Shown: positions 1 to 9,662, counted from the stretch's first letter. The stretch is DNA of 64,000 nucleotides from Flavobacteriales bacterium (GCA_023251075.1 JAHEZM010000016.1:1-64000); one strand, 5' to 3'. Translations and numbers: made by a program. The notes: generated from the letters alone by a model not told the origin.

Positions 1-497
1 CTTTTATAACGAATAGTTTTTTCCTGCACGTTAACCGTAGCTGGAAGATAGATGATAAGAGTGGTGTCGGGAGTGAATTTCCATGTGAAATAAGATTTTC
101 TACCATAGAAATCATAAATACCCGATGTACAATGAAAATCTAGTGAATCAGCCTTTAATACATTGATATTAAAACATCCCTGCTCGATAATGGTATCTCC
201 ATCAAAAATAACATATTTAGACACTTCCGGTCGAATAAAATGATCGTGTAAAGTGCCATAACCTACATTTAATACACCATCTTTCATTTCTTTAGTATTA
301 ATGCGAAGAGCAACAGGATCGGTAGCATCAAAAGCTGGTTTGGATTGAATAGGACTTTTGGTTTCTTCAAAAGAATTAAAGTAATCTTCGGCAATCCAAA
401 TACCTTCCAGATATTGAATATCGTGAGAAAGATTACTTTGACCATAAGATTGTGAAAACAAAAAAACAAGTGATGAAAACAAATAGATTCGAAACAT
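1..497 (-). CDS. Secreted protein of unknown function, C-terminus beyond window
   Basis: The reverse strand reads open from an ATG at 497 to the window edge (165 codons seen, no stop). The first 20 residues look like a signal peptide (MFRIYLFSSLVFLFSQSYGQ), so the product is probably exported. The mature part contains short beta-type stretches (for example LEGIWIAEDYF and FYGRKSYFTWKF), the style of small lipocalin-like periplasmic proteins, but I recognise no family. It starts 16 bases after the lysA stop and may be cotranscribed with lysC-lysA. The role is unknown. Confidence 0.7.
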   Translation of the reverse strand, partial: MFRIYLFSSLVFLFSQSYGQSNLSHDIQYLEGIWIAEDYFNSFEETKSPIQSKPAFDATDPVALRINTKEMKDGVLNVGYGTLHDHFIRPEVSKYVIFDGDTIIEQGCFNINVLKADSLDFHCTSGIYDFYGRKSYFTWKFTPDTTLIIYLPATVNVQEKTIRYK

Positions 498-513
498 AAA
501 TTTATTGTTTTCC

Positions 514-1677
514 TTACTTTATTTCATCCGAATATATTGCAGAATGTAAGGTTTTCAAATTATAATTCGATGCCATTACTTCACCGTATGCACCGGCACT
601 TTTGATTTCAATAATATCGCCACGTTTCGAAATAGGCAATTCTAAAGCTTTTGCAAAAGTATCGGTAGATTCGCAAATGGGCCCAACCACATCGTAAGTA
701 TCAATTTCTTTCGCTGTAGTGGTAAGATTGTTTATTTTGTGGTAAGCCTGGTACAACATCGGACGAATCAACTCAGTCATACCCGCATCTAAAATCATGA
801 AGCTTGTATTTTCCCCTTTTTTCACAAAAAGAACTCTGGAGATCAATGACCCGCATTGTGCTACAACACTTCTTCCGAGTTCAAAATGCACTTGTTGTCC
901 AGATCGGAGTTGCAGAAATTCATTGAAGATGGCGAAATATTGTTTAAAATCAGCCACATCGTTGCTTTCAGGATTATAGTAATCGATCCCCAATCCACCA
1001 CCTACATTCACCACCTCAATTTTTACATGTCGACTCTCAAACCAATCTTGAATCTGGTTTACACGAACACATAAATTTTTATAAGAAGTTAAATCGGTAA
1101 TTTGAGATCCAATATGGAAGTGAATTCCAACTAAAGAAAGAGTTTTAGAAGCCTTTACACAATCTACTACCGATTCCATTTCCTCCATTTTAACTCCGAA
1201 TTTATTCTCTTTTAATCCGGTAGAGATATGCTTGTGCGTATTGGCATCCACATTAGGATTAATGCGAACAGCTATATTTACTTTTTTATTCAATCTATTG
1301 GCGATTTCATCAATCACTTCCATCTCCTGAACAGATTCGCAATTAAAACAGAAAATATCATTGTTTAAAGCCGCTATGATTTCGTCATCTGATTTCCCTA
1401 CTCCGGCAAAAACTACTTCATTGGCAGGAAAACCCATATCAATAGCTTTCTGAACTTCATTACCGCTTACACAATCGGCACCCATTCCGTACTTGCGAAT
1501 GGTATTTAACACTCTATCATTCACATTGGCTTTAAAAGCATAATGCAAACTATAGCCATATTTCTTTGCTTCTGATGTTAGCGAATCCAGTGTTTTCTCT
1601 AGTAAAGTAATATCATAGAAATAAAAGGGCGTTTTCAGAGTGCTGAAATGCGCCAGCTGCTTTTGCGAAATAATCAT
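514..1677 (-). CDS. lysA: Diaminopimelate decarboxylase
   Basis: A PLP-dependent fold-type III decarboxylase of 387 residues that turns meso-diaminopimelate into L-lysine, the last step of lysine synthesis, in the cytosol. The N-terminal barrel carries the PLP lysine K49 in YAFKAN, then HIGSQ and the glycine-rich phosphate loop VNVGGGLGIDY. The catalytic CESTDTF motif lies near the C-terminus. It is slightly shorter than the usual 400-420 residues, as is common in Bacteroidota. It starts two bases after the lysC stop, so the two are almost certainly one transcript that couples the first and last steps of lysine synthesis. Confidence 0.95.
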   Translation of the reverse strand: MIISQKQLAHFSTLKTPFYFYDITLLEKTLDSLTSEAKKYGYSLHYAFKANVNDRVLNTIRKYGMGADCVSGNEVQKAIDMGFPANEVVFAGVGKSDDEIIAALNNDIFCFNCESVQEMEVIDEIANRLNKKVNIAVRINPNVDANTHKHISTGLKENKFGVKMEEMESVVDCVKASKTLSLVGIHFHIGSQITDLTSYKNLCVRVNQIQDWFESRHVKIEVVNVGGGLGIDYYNPESNDVADFKQYFAIFNEFLQLRSGQQVHFELGRSVVAQCGSLISRVLFVKKGENTSFMILDAGMTELIRPMLYQAYHKINNLTTTAKEIDTYDVVGPICESTDTFAKALELPISKRGDIIEIKSAGAYGEVMASNYNLKTLHSAIYSDEIK

Positions 1678-1679
1678 GA

Positions 1680-3038
1680 TTACGCTTTTTGAAGTTTCTC
1701 ACCTTTCAAACCAAACAACCCCTCATTGATCGTTTGTAGAGCCTTCAATTTATTTTCAGCATTGGTTAATACAGAAATATTGTGCGTACTTCCACCGTAA
1801 GAAATCATTCTTAATGGTACTCCAGATAAAGCATTGAATAACTTCTTAGCCATTCCGCCTTCTTCTGCAATCATATCCCCTACTAAACAAATAATTGTTT
1901 GATCTTTATCTACCTCAACTGTACCAAATGCTTGCAATTCTTTAACAATTTGATCCAGATGCGTAGCATCATCAATAGTTAATGATACTGCAACCTCAGA
2001 GGTAGTAATCATATCGATTGGAGTTCTATATCTTTCAAATACTTCAAATACTGAACGCAAGAAACCATAGGCCAACAACATACGGGTTGACATGATTTTA
2101 ATAGCAATAATACCATCTTTAGCTGCAACTGCTTTCACGAAATTTCCACCAATGTTCTGAGGTTTTTCAGTAATTGTAGTTCCTTTAGCTTCAGGTTGCA
2201 TCGTATTTAACAACTTCACAGGAATATTGGCTTGTTTAGCTGGTAAGATACAAGAAGGATGAAGAATTTTAGCACCGAAATAGGCTAACTCAGCTGCTTC
2301 ATCAAATGATAATTCAGCTACAGGTTTAGTTTCTCCCACAAAACGAGGATCGTTATTGTGCATACCGTCGATATCCGTCCAAATTTGAATTTCGCTTGCA
2401 TCAATTGCATTACCCACTAATGAAGCGGTATAATCACTACCACCTCTTTTCAGATTATCAATTTCACCAAAAGTATTGCGGCAGATGTAACCCTGTGTTA
2501 CGAACAACTCAACCTCCGGATATCTCTTAAGTTCTTTAGCAATATGTTCTCTGATGTAAGCCAAATCTGGCTCTTCATCTTTATTAATTTTCATGAAATT
2601 TAAAGCTGGCAATAAAACAGAATTGAATTTTTGCTCCTCCAGATAAACCTGAAACATTGCTGTTGACATCAACTCACCCTGAGCTAATAGAGCTCTTTCC
2701 TGGTAAATATTAAATGCTTTAACCACAAAAGTTTTCATGAAATTGAAATTTTCACGAATCACTGCAAATGCTTTCTCTCTAAATTCGGCAACTGAATATA
2801 AATCGGCTATTACAGCTTCATATTTCTTTTGCATTTCTTCAATTTTAGCCACTGCTTCTTCCTGCTTATTCTTATACAAAAGTTGTCCGATTTCCACTAA
2901 ACCATTAGTTGTTCCCGACATTGCCGAAAGCACTACTACTTTAGGGTCTTTATCTGCAGTAACTAATTTAGCAACATCTTTAATTCTAGCTGCTGAACCT
3001 ACTGATGTTCCACCGAATTTTAAAACCTTCATTTGCAT
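1680..3038 (-). CDS. lysC: Aspartate kinase (monofunctional)
   Basis: Phosphorylates L-aspartate, the entry to lysine, threonine and methionine synthesis. The start reads MQMKVLKFGGTSVG, with the KFGGTSVG nucleotide-binding motif. The middle has the kinase motif GGSDYTASLVG, and the last ~150 residues hold two ACT domains that normally bind feedback inhibitors. At 452 residues it is a stand-alone kinase with no homoserine dehydrogenase domain. An ATG two codons downstream is an equally possible start. It is the first gene of the lysC-lysA unit, with an exact Bacteroidota -7 box 29 bases upstream. Confidence 0.95.
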   Translation of the reverse strand: MQMKVLKFGGTSVGSAARIKDVAKLVTADKDPKVVVLSAMSGTTNGLVEIGQLLYKNKQEEAVAKIEEMQKKYEAVIADLYSVAEFREKAFAVIRENFNFMKTFVVKAFNIYQERALLAQGELMSTAMFQVYLEEQKFNSVLLPALNFMKINKDEEPDLAYIREHIAKELKRYPEVELFVTQGYICRNTFGEIDNLKRGGSDYTASLVGNAIDASEIQIWTDIDGMHNNDPRFVGETKPVAELSFDEAAELAYFGAKILHPSCILPAKQANIPVKLLNTMQPEAKGTTITEKPQNIGGNFVKAVAAKDGIIAIKIMSTRMLLAYGFLRSVFEVFERYRTPIDMITTSEVAVSLTIDDATHLDQIVKELQAFGTVEVDKDQTIICLVGDMIAEEGGMAKKLFNALSGVPLRMISYGGSTHNISVLTNAENKLKALQTINEGLFGLKGEKLQKA

Positions 3039-3066
3039 AATTTTTATATAAGAATTTTTAGAGCCG

Positions 3067-3074
3067 CAAAGATA
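3067..3074 (-). promoter_or_regulatory. -7 promoter box of lysC
   Basis: The minus strand reads TATCTTTG, an exact match to the Bacteroidota -7 consensus TAnnTTTG, 29 bases before the lysC ATG. I see no clear TTTG at the expected -33 position, so the call rests on the -7 box and its placement. Confidence 0.5.
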
Positions 3075-3132
3075 GGAAAAGAGAAAGGGAATAAGTACTA
3101 GAATTAAAAAAATATTTCCAAGAGTAAAAATG

Positions 3133-3165
3133 AAAAAAGCCCTCCGTTATTTGACGGAGGGCTTT
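3133..3165 (-). terminator. Rho-independent terminator after the RRM gene
   Basis: A perfect 12-base-pair stem (AAAGCCCTCCGT paired with ACGGAGGGCTTT, six-base loop) sits 20 bases after the stop of the RRM gene. Read on the minus strand it is followed by a run of T. It separates the RRM gene from the lysC promoter. Confidence 0.85.
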
Positions 3166-3186
3166 CTCTATAAAATTGAATACTTC

Positions 3187-3627
3187 TTAGTATCTGTCAT
3201 CGTTTCCGTAGCTTCTATCTCTATTCCCATAGCTATTTCCACCTCTGTCTCCGCCTCTATCGTTACCTCTGTCATTTCCTCCTCTGTAACCACCTCTGTC
3301 ATTTCCACCTCTATCACCACCAAAGCTTCTTGGTCCGCGATTTCCACCACCAAAACCACCGCCACCACTTCTTCTTTCCTTAGGAGCTGGAGGATTAGCT
3401 TTGCTAACTTTAAGTGAACGTCCGTTTACTTCTTTTCCGTTTAGAGCATTTAAAGCAGCTTCTCCTTGGTTGTCATCTGCCATTTCAACAAAACCGAAAC
3501 CTTTAGAACGATTTGTTTCACGATCAATAACTACTCTGGTTGATACTACTTCGCCAAATTCTGCAAACAAGCTTGATAAAACATCTTCTCTAACGTCGTA
3601 GTGAAGATTTCCTACGTAAATTACCAT
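3187..3627 (-). CDS. RRM-domain RNA-binding protein with Gly/Arg-rich tail
   Basis: A single RNA recognition motif fills residues 1-80: RNP2 is IYVGNL and RNP1 is KGFGFVEM, with the aromatic residues that stack on RNA bases. The last ~60 residues are low-complexity Gly, Arg, Asp and Asn with RGG-like repeats. This is the plan of the small RNA-binding proteins found in Bacteroidota and cyanobacteria, some of which respond to cold. RNA binding is well supported by the motifs, but the targets are unknown. It is monocistronic, closed by its own terminator. Confidence 0.92.
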   Translation of the reverse strand: MVIYVGNLHYDVREDVLSSLFAEFGEVVSTRVVIDRETNRSKGFGFVEMADDNQGEAALNALNGKEVNGRSLKVSKANPPAPKERRSGGGGFGGGNRGPRSFGGDRGGNDRGGYRGGNDRGNDRGGDRGGNSYGNRDRSYGNDDRY

Positions 3628-3728
3628 TGAAAATAAAATTTAAAAATTAATTAATTACTGATCTAATAAAGTATCAAATCTCTACTAATATAAAGAATAA
3701 TCTCACTACGCCAATACTTCATTAAAAA

Positions 3729-4394
3729 TTATTTCTTCTGCGACTTTCCCAATTCTACTTTTTCGCCCAAAAATTTAGGTTCAGTTCCAATAATGAAGTC
3801 TACCAACACTTTCACCCGGGCAAAAGCCTCACGCAACATGGTCCATTTACCATAAGCAGCACTCACATCTGCCGCATTAAACCCCCGCACAAAGAGCCCG
3901 TTTTGCTCTCCTATATAAATAGCTCTTTCATTGTGAAACTGCTGAGAAATAACCAATATCGAATCTTGCGAAAAAATTTTCTTACAACGCACCATGCTAT
4001 CGAAAGTACGAAAGCCAGCATAATCTAAATAGATTTTATTGGAGTCGATTCCGGCAGCCACTAAATCATTTTTCATATCGGTTGGTTCATCGTATGATTT
4101 TGTACTATTATCTCCACTTATAATAATATACTTTATTTTATCTGCCTTAAATAACTCGGCCGAGGCATTAATTCGTTTAGTATAATAAACATTCATAGTT
4201 CCACTTTTTGTGTGTTTTGAAGTACCTAACAACAATCCAACCTTAAAAGCAGGCACTTCTTCAATAGTTGAAAACGTTTTGTGAAATGCGTTCGACTCTA
4301 TAATTTTATTTGCACACCACAATGCAACCACCATTAATATCAGAGCTATAAAAAAACTAAACAGCATTCTTTTTAGAGTAAATATTTTCTTCAT
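3729..4394 (-). CDS. SanA/YdcF-like DUF218 membrane protein
   Basis: A protein of 221 residues with one N-terminal membrane anchor (residues ~10-30) and a DUF218 domain: GLLLGTSK, IIISGDNS, the D-x-P-TDM stretch and VISQQFHNERA. This is the layout of E. coli SanA, an inner-membrane protein linked to envelope barrier function and vancomycin exclusion. The catalytic activity of the family is not established. It is divergent from the porin gene at 4570. The exact role here is inferred from the family only. Confidence 0.82.
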   Translation of the reverse strand: MKKIFTLKRMLFSFFIALILMVVALWCANKIIESNAFHKTFSTIEEVPAFKVGLLLGTSKHTKSGTMNVYYTKRINASAELFKADKIKYIIISGDNSTKSYDEPTDMKNDLVAAGIDSNKIYLDYAGFRTFDSMVRCKKIFSQDSILVISQQFHNERAIYIGEQNGLFVRGFNAADVSAAYGKWTMLREAFARVKVLVDFIIGTEPKFLGEKVELGKSQKK

Positions 4395-4520
4395 ACTATC
4401 TCATATTTTGTTACATCCAAAAGGCCTTTGCAATTTAATACTCCCCCGTGAATTTACATCTTAGCACAAAGCTTTTTAATTCATCAATAACAGTAATTAA
4501 CAAATACCACAAAGTAGGTA

Positions 4521-4551
4521 TTGTAACACCAACACTGCCAAAGTAGATTTG
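4521..4551 (+). promoter_or_regulatory. Promoter of the porin-Rieske pair
   Basis: TTG at 4521-4523, 20 bases, then TAGATTTG at 4544-4551, an exact TAnnTTTG -7 box. Transcription would start near 4555. This rules out the longer reading of the porin gene, whose upstream codons overlap the -7 box, and supports the ATG at 4570 with a leader of about 15 bases. Confidence 0.7.
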
Positions 4552-4569
4552 TCTTATAAGTTTTATATC

Positions 4570-5733
4570 ATGAAAAAAACAATACTACTAGCAAGTTTAT
4601 TTACCTCAATGGCCGGCTCTCAAATGTTCGGACAAATGTTAACCAAAGAAGATTCATTGGCCGCTGGCCTAATTGCATCAAAAGCCTCAACTGTACTTTC
4701 AGGTTATGGAAATGTTCAATACTCCAATAATTTAACAACCAAAGAAGCTACTACTAATGTTGACCGACTAGTTCTTTTTGTGGGTCATAAATTCACCTCT
4801 AAACTATCTTTCTTTTCTGAGTTAGAAGTGGAGGATGTTAAAATCGCAGGGGGTGAATCGGGGGGTGAATTTGCACTAGAGCAAGCGTTCATTAAATTCG
4901 ACATTAATAGAAACAACTACATTTCTGCAGGTTTAATAATTCCAAGAATTGGTATCATCAACGAAAATCACTTGCCCACAACATTTAACGGTAATGCGAG
5001 AACTAAAGTAGAAACTCATATTATTCCTGCGACTTGGAGAGAAATTGGAATTGCTTATTATGGAACAAGTACCAGGATGCCGGGATTAAACTATTCATTT
5101 GCTTTATTGAATGGATTAAATAGTGCCGATTTCAATACCGACGAAGGAATTCGTGAAGGTAGGTACGAAGGTGCAAATGCTAATGCTAATTGCCTAGCTG
5201 CAACAGGAGCTCTTTTGTATTATGTAAAACATTTTAGAATTCAAGCTTCAGCATACGTAGGTGGATCAAATACTTTATCGAAATTTCACTCTGACTCCTT
5301 AGGTATTGCTAAAAATGTTTTCGGCGCTCCTGTTCAGCTATTAGAATGCGATGTTCAATATAGAAACAAAGGATTACAAATTAAAGCATTAGGCACCGTT
5401 ACCAACATTAGTGATGCAGAAAAACTAAATGCTTTTTATGGCAATAATATGGCTCAAAACATGATTGGATACTATGGCGAAATTGGATACAATTTAAATT
5501 GGAAAAAAGAGAAAGCAGTAATCATTTTCTCACGTTATGAAAACTTAAGAATGACAGCAAAAATGACTTCTAATGCTGTATACAGCGACGCCAGCAACAT
5601 GCAATTTATCACTTCTGGAATTAGCTATTTACCTCACCAAGGAGTAAGTGTAAAACTAGATTACACCTACAAAATTGATGGATCTAACTATGCACAAAAT
5701 TCTATCAATGTTGGTTTAGGTTACAGTTATTAG
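4570..5733 (+). CDS. Outer-membrane beta-barrel porin
   Basis: The ATG at 4570 gives 387 residues beginning with a signal peptide (MKKTILLASLFTSMAGSQMFGQ). The rest shows alternating amphipathic strands and ends in an aromatic residue after a glycine-rich strand (GLGYSY), as expected for an outer-membrane barrel. It resembles the porin-like proteins of Bacteroidota related to OprO/OprP, but I cannot name the solute. It lies 12 bases upstream of the Rieske lipoprotein gene and shares its promoter, which hints that the two work together at the envelope. The strand pattern is visible; the specificity is not. Confidence 0.75.
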   Translation: MKKTILLASLFTSMAGSQMFGQMLTKEDSLAAGLIASKASTVLSGYGNVQYSNNLTTKEATTNVDRLVLFVGHKFTSKLSFFSELEVEDVKIAGGESGGEFALEQAFIKFDINRNNYISAGLIIPRIGIINENHLPTTFNGNARTKVETHIIPATWREIGIAYYGTSTRMPGLNYSFALLNGLNSADFNTDEGIREGRYEGANANANCLAATGALLYYVKHFRIQASAYVGGSNTLSKFHSDSLGIAKNVFGAPVQLLECDVQYRNKGLQIKALGTVTNISDAEKLNAFYGNNMAQNMIGYYGEIGYNLNWKKEKAVIIFSRYENLRMTAKMTSNAVYSDASNMQFITSGISYLPHQGVSVKLDYTYKIDGSNYAQNSINVGLGYSY

Positions 5734-5745
5734 TATTTTCGCAGC

Positions 5746-6180
5746 ATGGACAATAGCAGACGAGAATTTATAAAAAAATCATGCGGAATGTGCGCTAGCA
5801 TTGTTGGACTAACAATCCTTGCTTCTTCCCTAGATAGCTGTACTCCATTGAAATATGTTTCGGGAGAAATAAATAAAGGAGCGGTGAAATTTTCCGCAAA
5901 CAACTTTATAGAAAATTCGAAATTAGTTATCATTAGAAACAATACTTTAGAATATGATATCGCTGTCGTAAAAGGCAGCGATAATTCATATCGCGCACTT
6001 GAACTGAAATGCACGCATCAAGACAATGCTTTGGTTGCCAACGCAACAGGATTTCAATGCAATTTGCATGGAAGCACCTTCGCACTAGATGGTACAGTTG
6101 TAACTTCTCCAGCCACATCCAGCTTAAAGGAGTACCGCGTCAGTGCAGTTGGTGACCTAATTGAAGTATTTGTTAAATAA
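5746..6180 (+). CDS. Tat-exported Rieske [2Fe-2S] lipoprotein
   Basis: This 144-residue protein has a twin-arginine motif at the start (SRREFIKKS), a hydrophobic segment, and a possible lipobox at Cys32 (SSLDSC). The Rieske cluster ligands are complete: C89-T-H91 and C105-N-L-H108-G-S. It would be folded with its cluster in the cytosol, exported by Tat and lipid-anchored in the periplasm. Isolated Rieske proteins like this are seen in Bacteroidota, often annotated as Rieske 2Fe-2S domain proteins; the redox partner is not visible here. It is cotranscribed with the porin. Confidence 0.88.
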   Translation: MDNSRREFIKKSCGMCASIVGLTILASSLDSCTPLKYVSGEINKGAVKFSANNFIENSKLVIIRNNTLEYDIAVVKGSDNSYRALELKCTHQDNALVANATGFQCNLHGSTFALDGTVVTSPATSSLKEYRVSAVGDLIEVFVK

Positions 6181-6224
6181 TTAATTTATTAGCTTTACTC
6201 TGTTACAAGCTAATTTCTACATTG

Positions 6225-8309
6225 ATGCAGCACACCAATTTTTCTACTTCAAAACAGCTTAGCGAAAAACAAATAAATTCAGTCATCCAACTTTTAGAAG
6301 GTGGAGCCACCATTCCTTTTATTGCGCGCTACAGAAAAGAAATTACTGGCAGTTTAGATGAAGTAAAAATTGCTGAGATAAAAAATCAATATGATGCCTC
6401 CATCGAATTGGAAAAACGAAGAGCGAGCATCATCAAAACCATAGAACAACAAGGTCAGTTAACTCCCCAGCTACAAGCACAGTTAAACAGTGTTTCTAAT
6501 CTTCAATCGCTAGAAGATATTTATCTTCCTTACAAACAAAAAAGAAAAACGCGCGCCGCTGCTGCAATAGAAAAAGGATTAGAACCTTTGGCGAAAATTA
6601 TATTCGCACAAAATGGAGGAAATATTGAAGGGAAATCGGAAACCGATTTAGCTGGCGCAAGAGACATCATTGCAGAATGGGTAAACGAAAATGTTAACGT
6701 TAGAAATTCCGTTCGAAAAACCTTCGAACGTGAAGCTATCTTATACGCCAAAGTGAAAAAAGGAAAAGAAGCCGATGCTATTAAATACCGCGACTACTTT
6801 TTCTTTAAAGAAGAATTAAAGAAAATTCCATCACATAGATTGCTGGCAATAAAACGCGGACAAGAAGAAGGATTTTTGAAAGCATATATCGCCATCAACA
6901 ATGAATCTACTATAGAATCCATCAACCGACTGTTGGTTAAAGGAAATGGACCTTCACAAAAGCAAGTGGTACTAGCCATTGCCGATGCTTATGAAAGATT
7001 ACTAGTACCTAGCATGGAAAATGAATTTGAAAATCTATCAAAAGAAAAAGCCGATAAAGAAGCCATAAATATTTTCATAACAAATTTGCGACAATTATTG
7101 CTAAGTGCGCCTCTCGGACAAAAACGGATCTTAGCCATCGACCCCGGATTTCGCACTGGATGCAAAACAGTTGTACTAAATGAATTGGGCGATTTACAAG
7201 TAGAAACTGTTTTATATCCATTGCAAAAACAATTTGAAACAGAACAAAATCTAAGGCATTTGTTAAGTACCCATAAAGTGGAAGCTGTAGCTATTGGCAA
7301 TGGTACTGGTGGCAGAGAAACAGAAACTTTTGTTCGCAATTTCATTAAAAATAATCCCGAGTTTAAAGCCATTCAAATTCATATGGTATCAGAACAAGGG
7401 GCCTCTATTTATTCGGCATCGGAAATTGCACGCGAAGAGTTTCCCGATAAAGACATCACCGTTCGAGGCGCTGTTTCTATTGGCAGAAGATTAAAAGATC
7501 CTTTGGCTGAGTTGGTAAAGATTGATCCTAAATCGATTGGTGTAGGACAATACCAGCACGATGTAAATCAAAAACTATTAAAAGAAAGTTTAGATCAAAC
7601 CGTCATCTCTTGTGTAAATCAGGTGGGCGTAGAACTCAACACAGCCAGCAAACATTTACTGAGTTATGTATCGGGCTTGGGTCCGGTATTGGCGCAAAAC
7701 ATTGTAGATTACCGAAAAGAAAATGGAAAATTTACTTCTCGAAACCAACTTAAAAAAGTACCACGCTTAGGAGAAAAAGCATTTGAACAGGCAGCAGGTT
7801 TTTTAAGAATTCACGGCGCTAAAAATCCTTTAGACAATTCTGCTGTGCATCCCGAAACATATACTATTGTGGAGCAAATGGCGAAAGATTTAAACGTGAG
7901 CATTGACGAATTAATGAGTAACACTGCTCTGCATTCCAAAATAGATTTATCCAAATATGTAAACGACCAAATTGGTTTACCAACATTAACCGATATCGTT
8001 AATGAATTAGCAAAACCTGGCAGAGACCCACGAGAACAACTCGAAGTATTTTCTTTTGGCGATGTAAACAGCATAGATGATATTACAGTAGGAATGGTAT
8101 TACCTGGCATCGTGACCAACATTACCGCATTTGGGTGTTTTGTTGATATTGGAGTGCATCAAGATGGATTAGTGCACATCTCTCAACTTACGGATAGATT
8201 CATTAAAGACCCCAATGAAATAGTAAAGCTCAACCAAAAGGTAAATGTGAAAATTACTGAGGTCGACATAGCAAGAAAAAGAATTGGATTGAGTATGAAA
8301 GGCATTTAA
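6225..8309 (+). CDS. tex: Tex-family RNA-binding transcription accessory protein
   Basis: A protein of 694 residues with the Tex order: N-terminal helical region, YqgF/RNase H-like domain (ILAIDPGFRTGCK and AIGNGTGGRETE), helix-hairpin-helix repeats (SYVSGLGPVLAQNIV and LKKVPRLGEKAFEQAAG), and a C-terminal S1 domain (GIVTNITAFGCFVDIGVHQD). Tex proteins bind nucleic acid and affect transcription and stress survival; the biochemical role is not fully settled. The ATG at 6225 is chosen over the TTG immediately before it. Its stop abuts the stop of mpl with no gap. Confidence 0.95.
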   Translation: MQHTNFSTSKQLSEKQINSVIQLLEGGATIPFIARYRKEITGSLDEVKIAEIKNQYDASIELEKRRASIIKTIEQQGQLTPQLQAQLNSVSNLQSLEDIYLPYKQKRKTRAAAAIEKGLEPLAKIIFAQNGGNIEGKSETDLAGARDIIAEWVNENVNVRNSVRKTFEREAILYAKVKKGKEADAIKYRDYFFFKEELKKIPSHRLLAIKRGQEEGFLKAYIAINNESTIESINRLLVKGNGPSQKQVVLAIADAYERLLVPSMENEFENLSKEKADKEAINIFITNLRQLLLSAPLGQKRILAIDPGFRTGCKTVVLNELGDLQVETVLYPLQKQFETEQNLRHLLSTHKVEAVAIGNGTGGRETETFVRNFIKNNPEFKAIQIHMVSEQGASIYSASEIAREEFPDKDITVRGAVSIGRRLKDPLAELVKIDPKSIGVGQYQHDVNQKLLKESLDQTVISCVNQVGVELNTASKHLLSYVSGLGPVLAQNIVDYRKENGKFTSRNQLKKVPRLGEKAFEQAAGFLRIHGAKNPLDNSAVHPETYTIVEQMAKDLNVSIDELMSNTALHSKIDLSKYVNDQIGLPTLTDIVNELAKPGRDPREQLEVFSFGDVNSIDDITVGMVLPGIVTNITAFGCFVDIGVHQDGLVHISQLTDRFIKDPNEIVKLNQKVNVKITEVDIARKRIGLSMKGI

Positions 8310-9662
8310 CTACCCCACCATTTTTTTTCCAAATTCATCTAAATTCATTCCGTCGTAATTACCACTACTCATAAGTAAATAGCTTGTATGATCTCCTTTT
8401 CTGCTGAGTAAATAATTTTGTAATTCATCGGGCTGAGTGATCACTTTTAAATTCGAATTACCAAAGGCTTGTTGCACTTGTTCAACAGTGATAGGTTTTA
8501 GTTTTTTGTGTTCAATAGCATGAGGAGAAAAATATACTATCGCTTCATCGGCAGTATTCATAGAACCATCATACTCTTTAAGGAAATTTTCATTTAAGGA
8601 ACTAAAAGTATGTAGCTCCATACAAGCTACCAACCTTCTTTTAGGAAACTGATCTTTCACTGCTTTAGTAGTTGCTTTTAGCTTACTGGGTGAATGCGCA
8701 AAATCTTTATATACATCGCAAGTATCATTTCCAGCTACCCATTCTAATCTTTTTGCTGCACCTTTAAATGTGGCAATTGCAGAATAGAATTGTTCATCTG
8801 TCAATCCTAATTCTTTACAGATTAACATTGCTCCACTTAGATTTTGAAGATTATGTTGTCCGAAAATTTTCATGGGCAATTCTCTTCCATTCGCCAACAA
8901 AAATGTTTTTCCCTCTTTCACCGCATTGGGATGCGAATTATAGGGAATACTTTTTACATTTTTCTTTTTCACGATAGCCTGAATATTTTCATCACCGTCG
9001 AAATAAATTAAAGTTCCATCTTTCTCCATCACATCCACCAATAACTCAAACTGGTAACAATATTCAGGGAAAGTTGGAAATACATTGATGTGATCCCAGG
9101 CGATACCGCTCATCAGTGCCACATGCGGACGATAGTGAATAAATTTCGGACGTCTATCGGTTGGAGAACTTAAATATTCATCACCTTCTAAAATAATTAC
9201 CGGTGCTTCTCTCGTTAATTTAACCATCGTATCAAAACCTTCCAGTTTCGCGCCCACCATGTAATCACAATCTACTTTATTTACTGTAAGCACATGTAGT
9301 ACCATTGCTGTAATGGTTGTTTTACCATGACTTCCGGCAATCACCACACGCTTTTTATCCTTCGATTGTTCGTAGATATATTCAGGATAAGAATAAATTG
9401 TTAAGCCCAATTTCTGAGCACGAATCAACTCCGGATTATCTTTTCGCGCATGCATACCCAATACCACCACATCAATATCTTTAGTAATTCTGTTCGCATC
9501 CCACCCCATTGTTTCAGGAAGCAATCCCTTGTTTCTTAATCTTGTTTTCGATGGTTCAAAAATCTCATCATCAGAACCCGTTACCTGATATCCTTTACCA
9601 TGTAAAGCCAAAGCCATATTGTGCATGGCACTTCCCCCTATTGCAATTAAATGTATTCTCAT
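8310..9662 (-). CDS. mpl: Murein peptide ligase Mpl
   Basis: A Mur-ligase family enzyme of 450 residues that joins recycled tripeptide L-Ala-gamma-D-Glu-meso-DAP to UDP-MurNAc, so peptidoglycan fragments re-enter cell-wall synthesis. The N-terminal Rossmann domain has IAIGGSAMHNMAL, characteristic of Mpl rather than MurC. The ATP loop is GSHGKTTITAM, and the middle domain has ILEGDEYLSSPTDRRPK. It faces tex end to end. Use of meso-DAP agrees with the lysA gene in this window. Confidence 0.92.
   Translation of the reverse strand: MRIHLIAIGGSAMHNMALALHGKGYQVTGSDDEIFEPSKTRLRNKGLLPETMGWDANRITKDIDVVVLGMHARKDNPELIRAQKLGLTIYSYPEYIYEQSKDKKRVVIAGSHGKTTITAMVLHVLTVNKVDCDYMVGAKLEGFDTMVKLTREAPVIILEGDEYLSSPTDRRPKFIHYRPHVALMSGIAWDHINVFPTFPEYCYQFELLVDVMEKDGTLIYFDGDENIQAIVKKKNVKSIPYNSHPNAVKEGKTFLLANGRELPMKIFGQHNLQNLSGAMLICKELGLTDEQFYSAIATFKGAAKRLEWVAGNDTCDVYKDFAHSPSKLKATTKAVKDQFPKRRLVACMELHTFSSLNENFLKEYDGSMNTADEAIVYFSPHAIEHKKLKPITVEQVQQAFGNSNLKVITQPDELQNYLLSRKGDHTSYLLMSSGNYDGMNLDEFGKKMVG

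Noticed and set aside
284-469. A 61-codon minus-strand frame starting inside the first gene
   Set aside because: It is a shadow: another frame of the same strand reads from a signal peptide at 497 through to the window edge.
3130-3417. A Ser/Thr/Val-rich plus-strand frame opposite the RRM gene
   Set aside because: It is the antisense of the Gly/Arg repeats of the RRM protein and begins inside the terminator hairpin.
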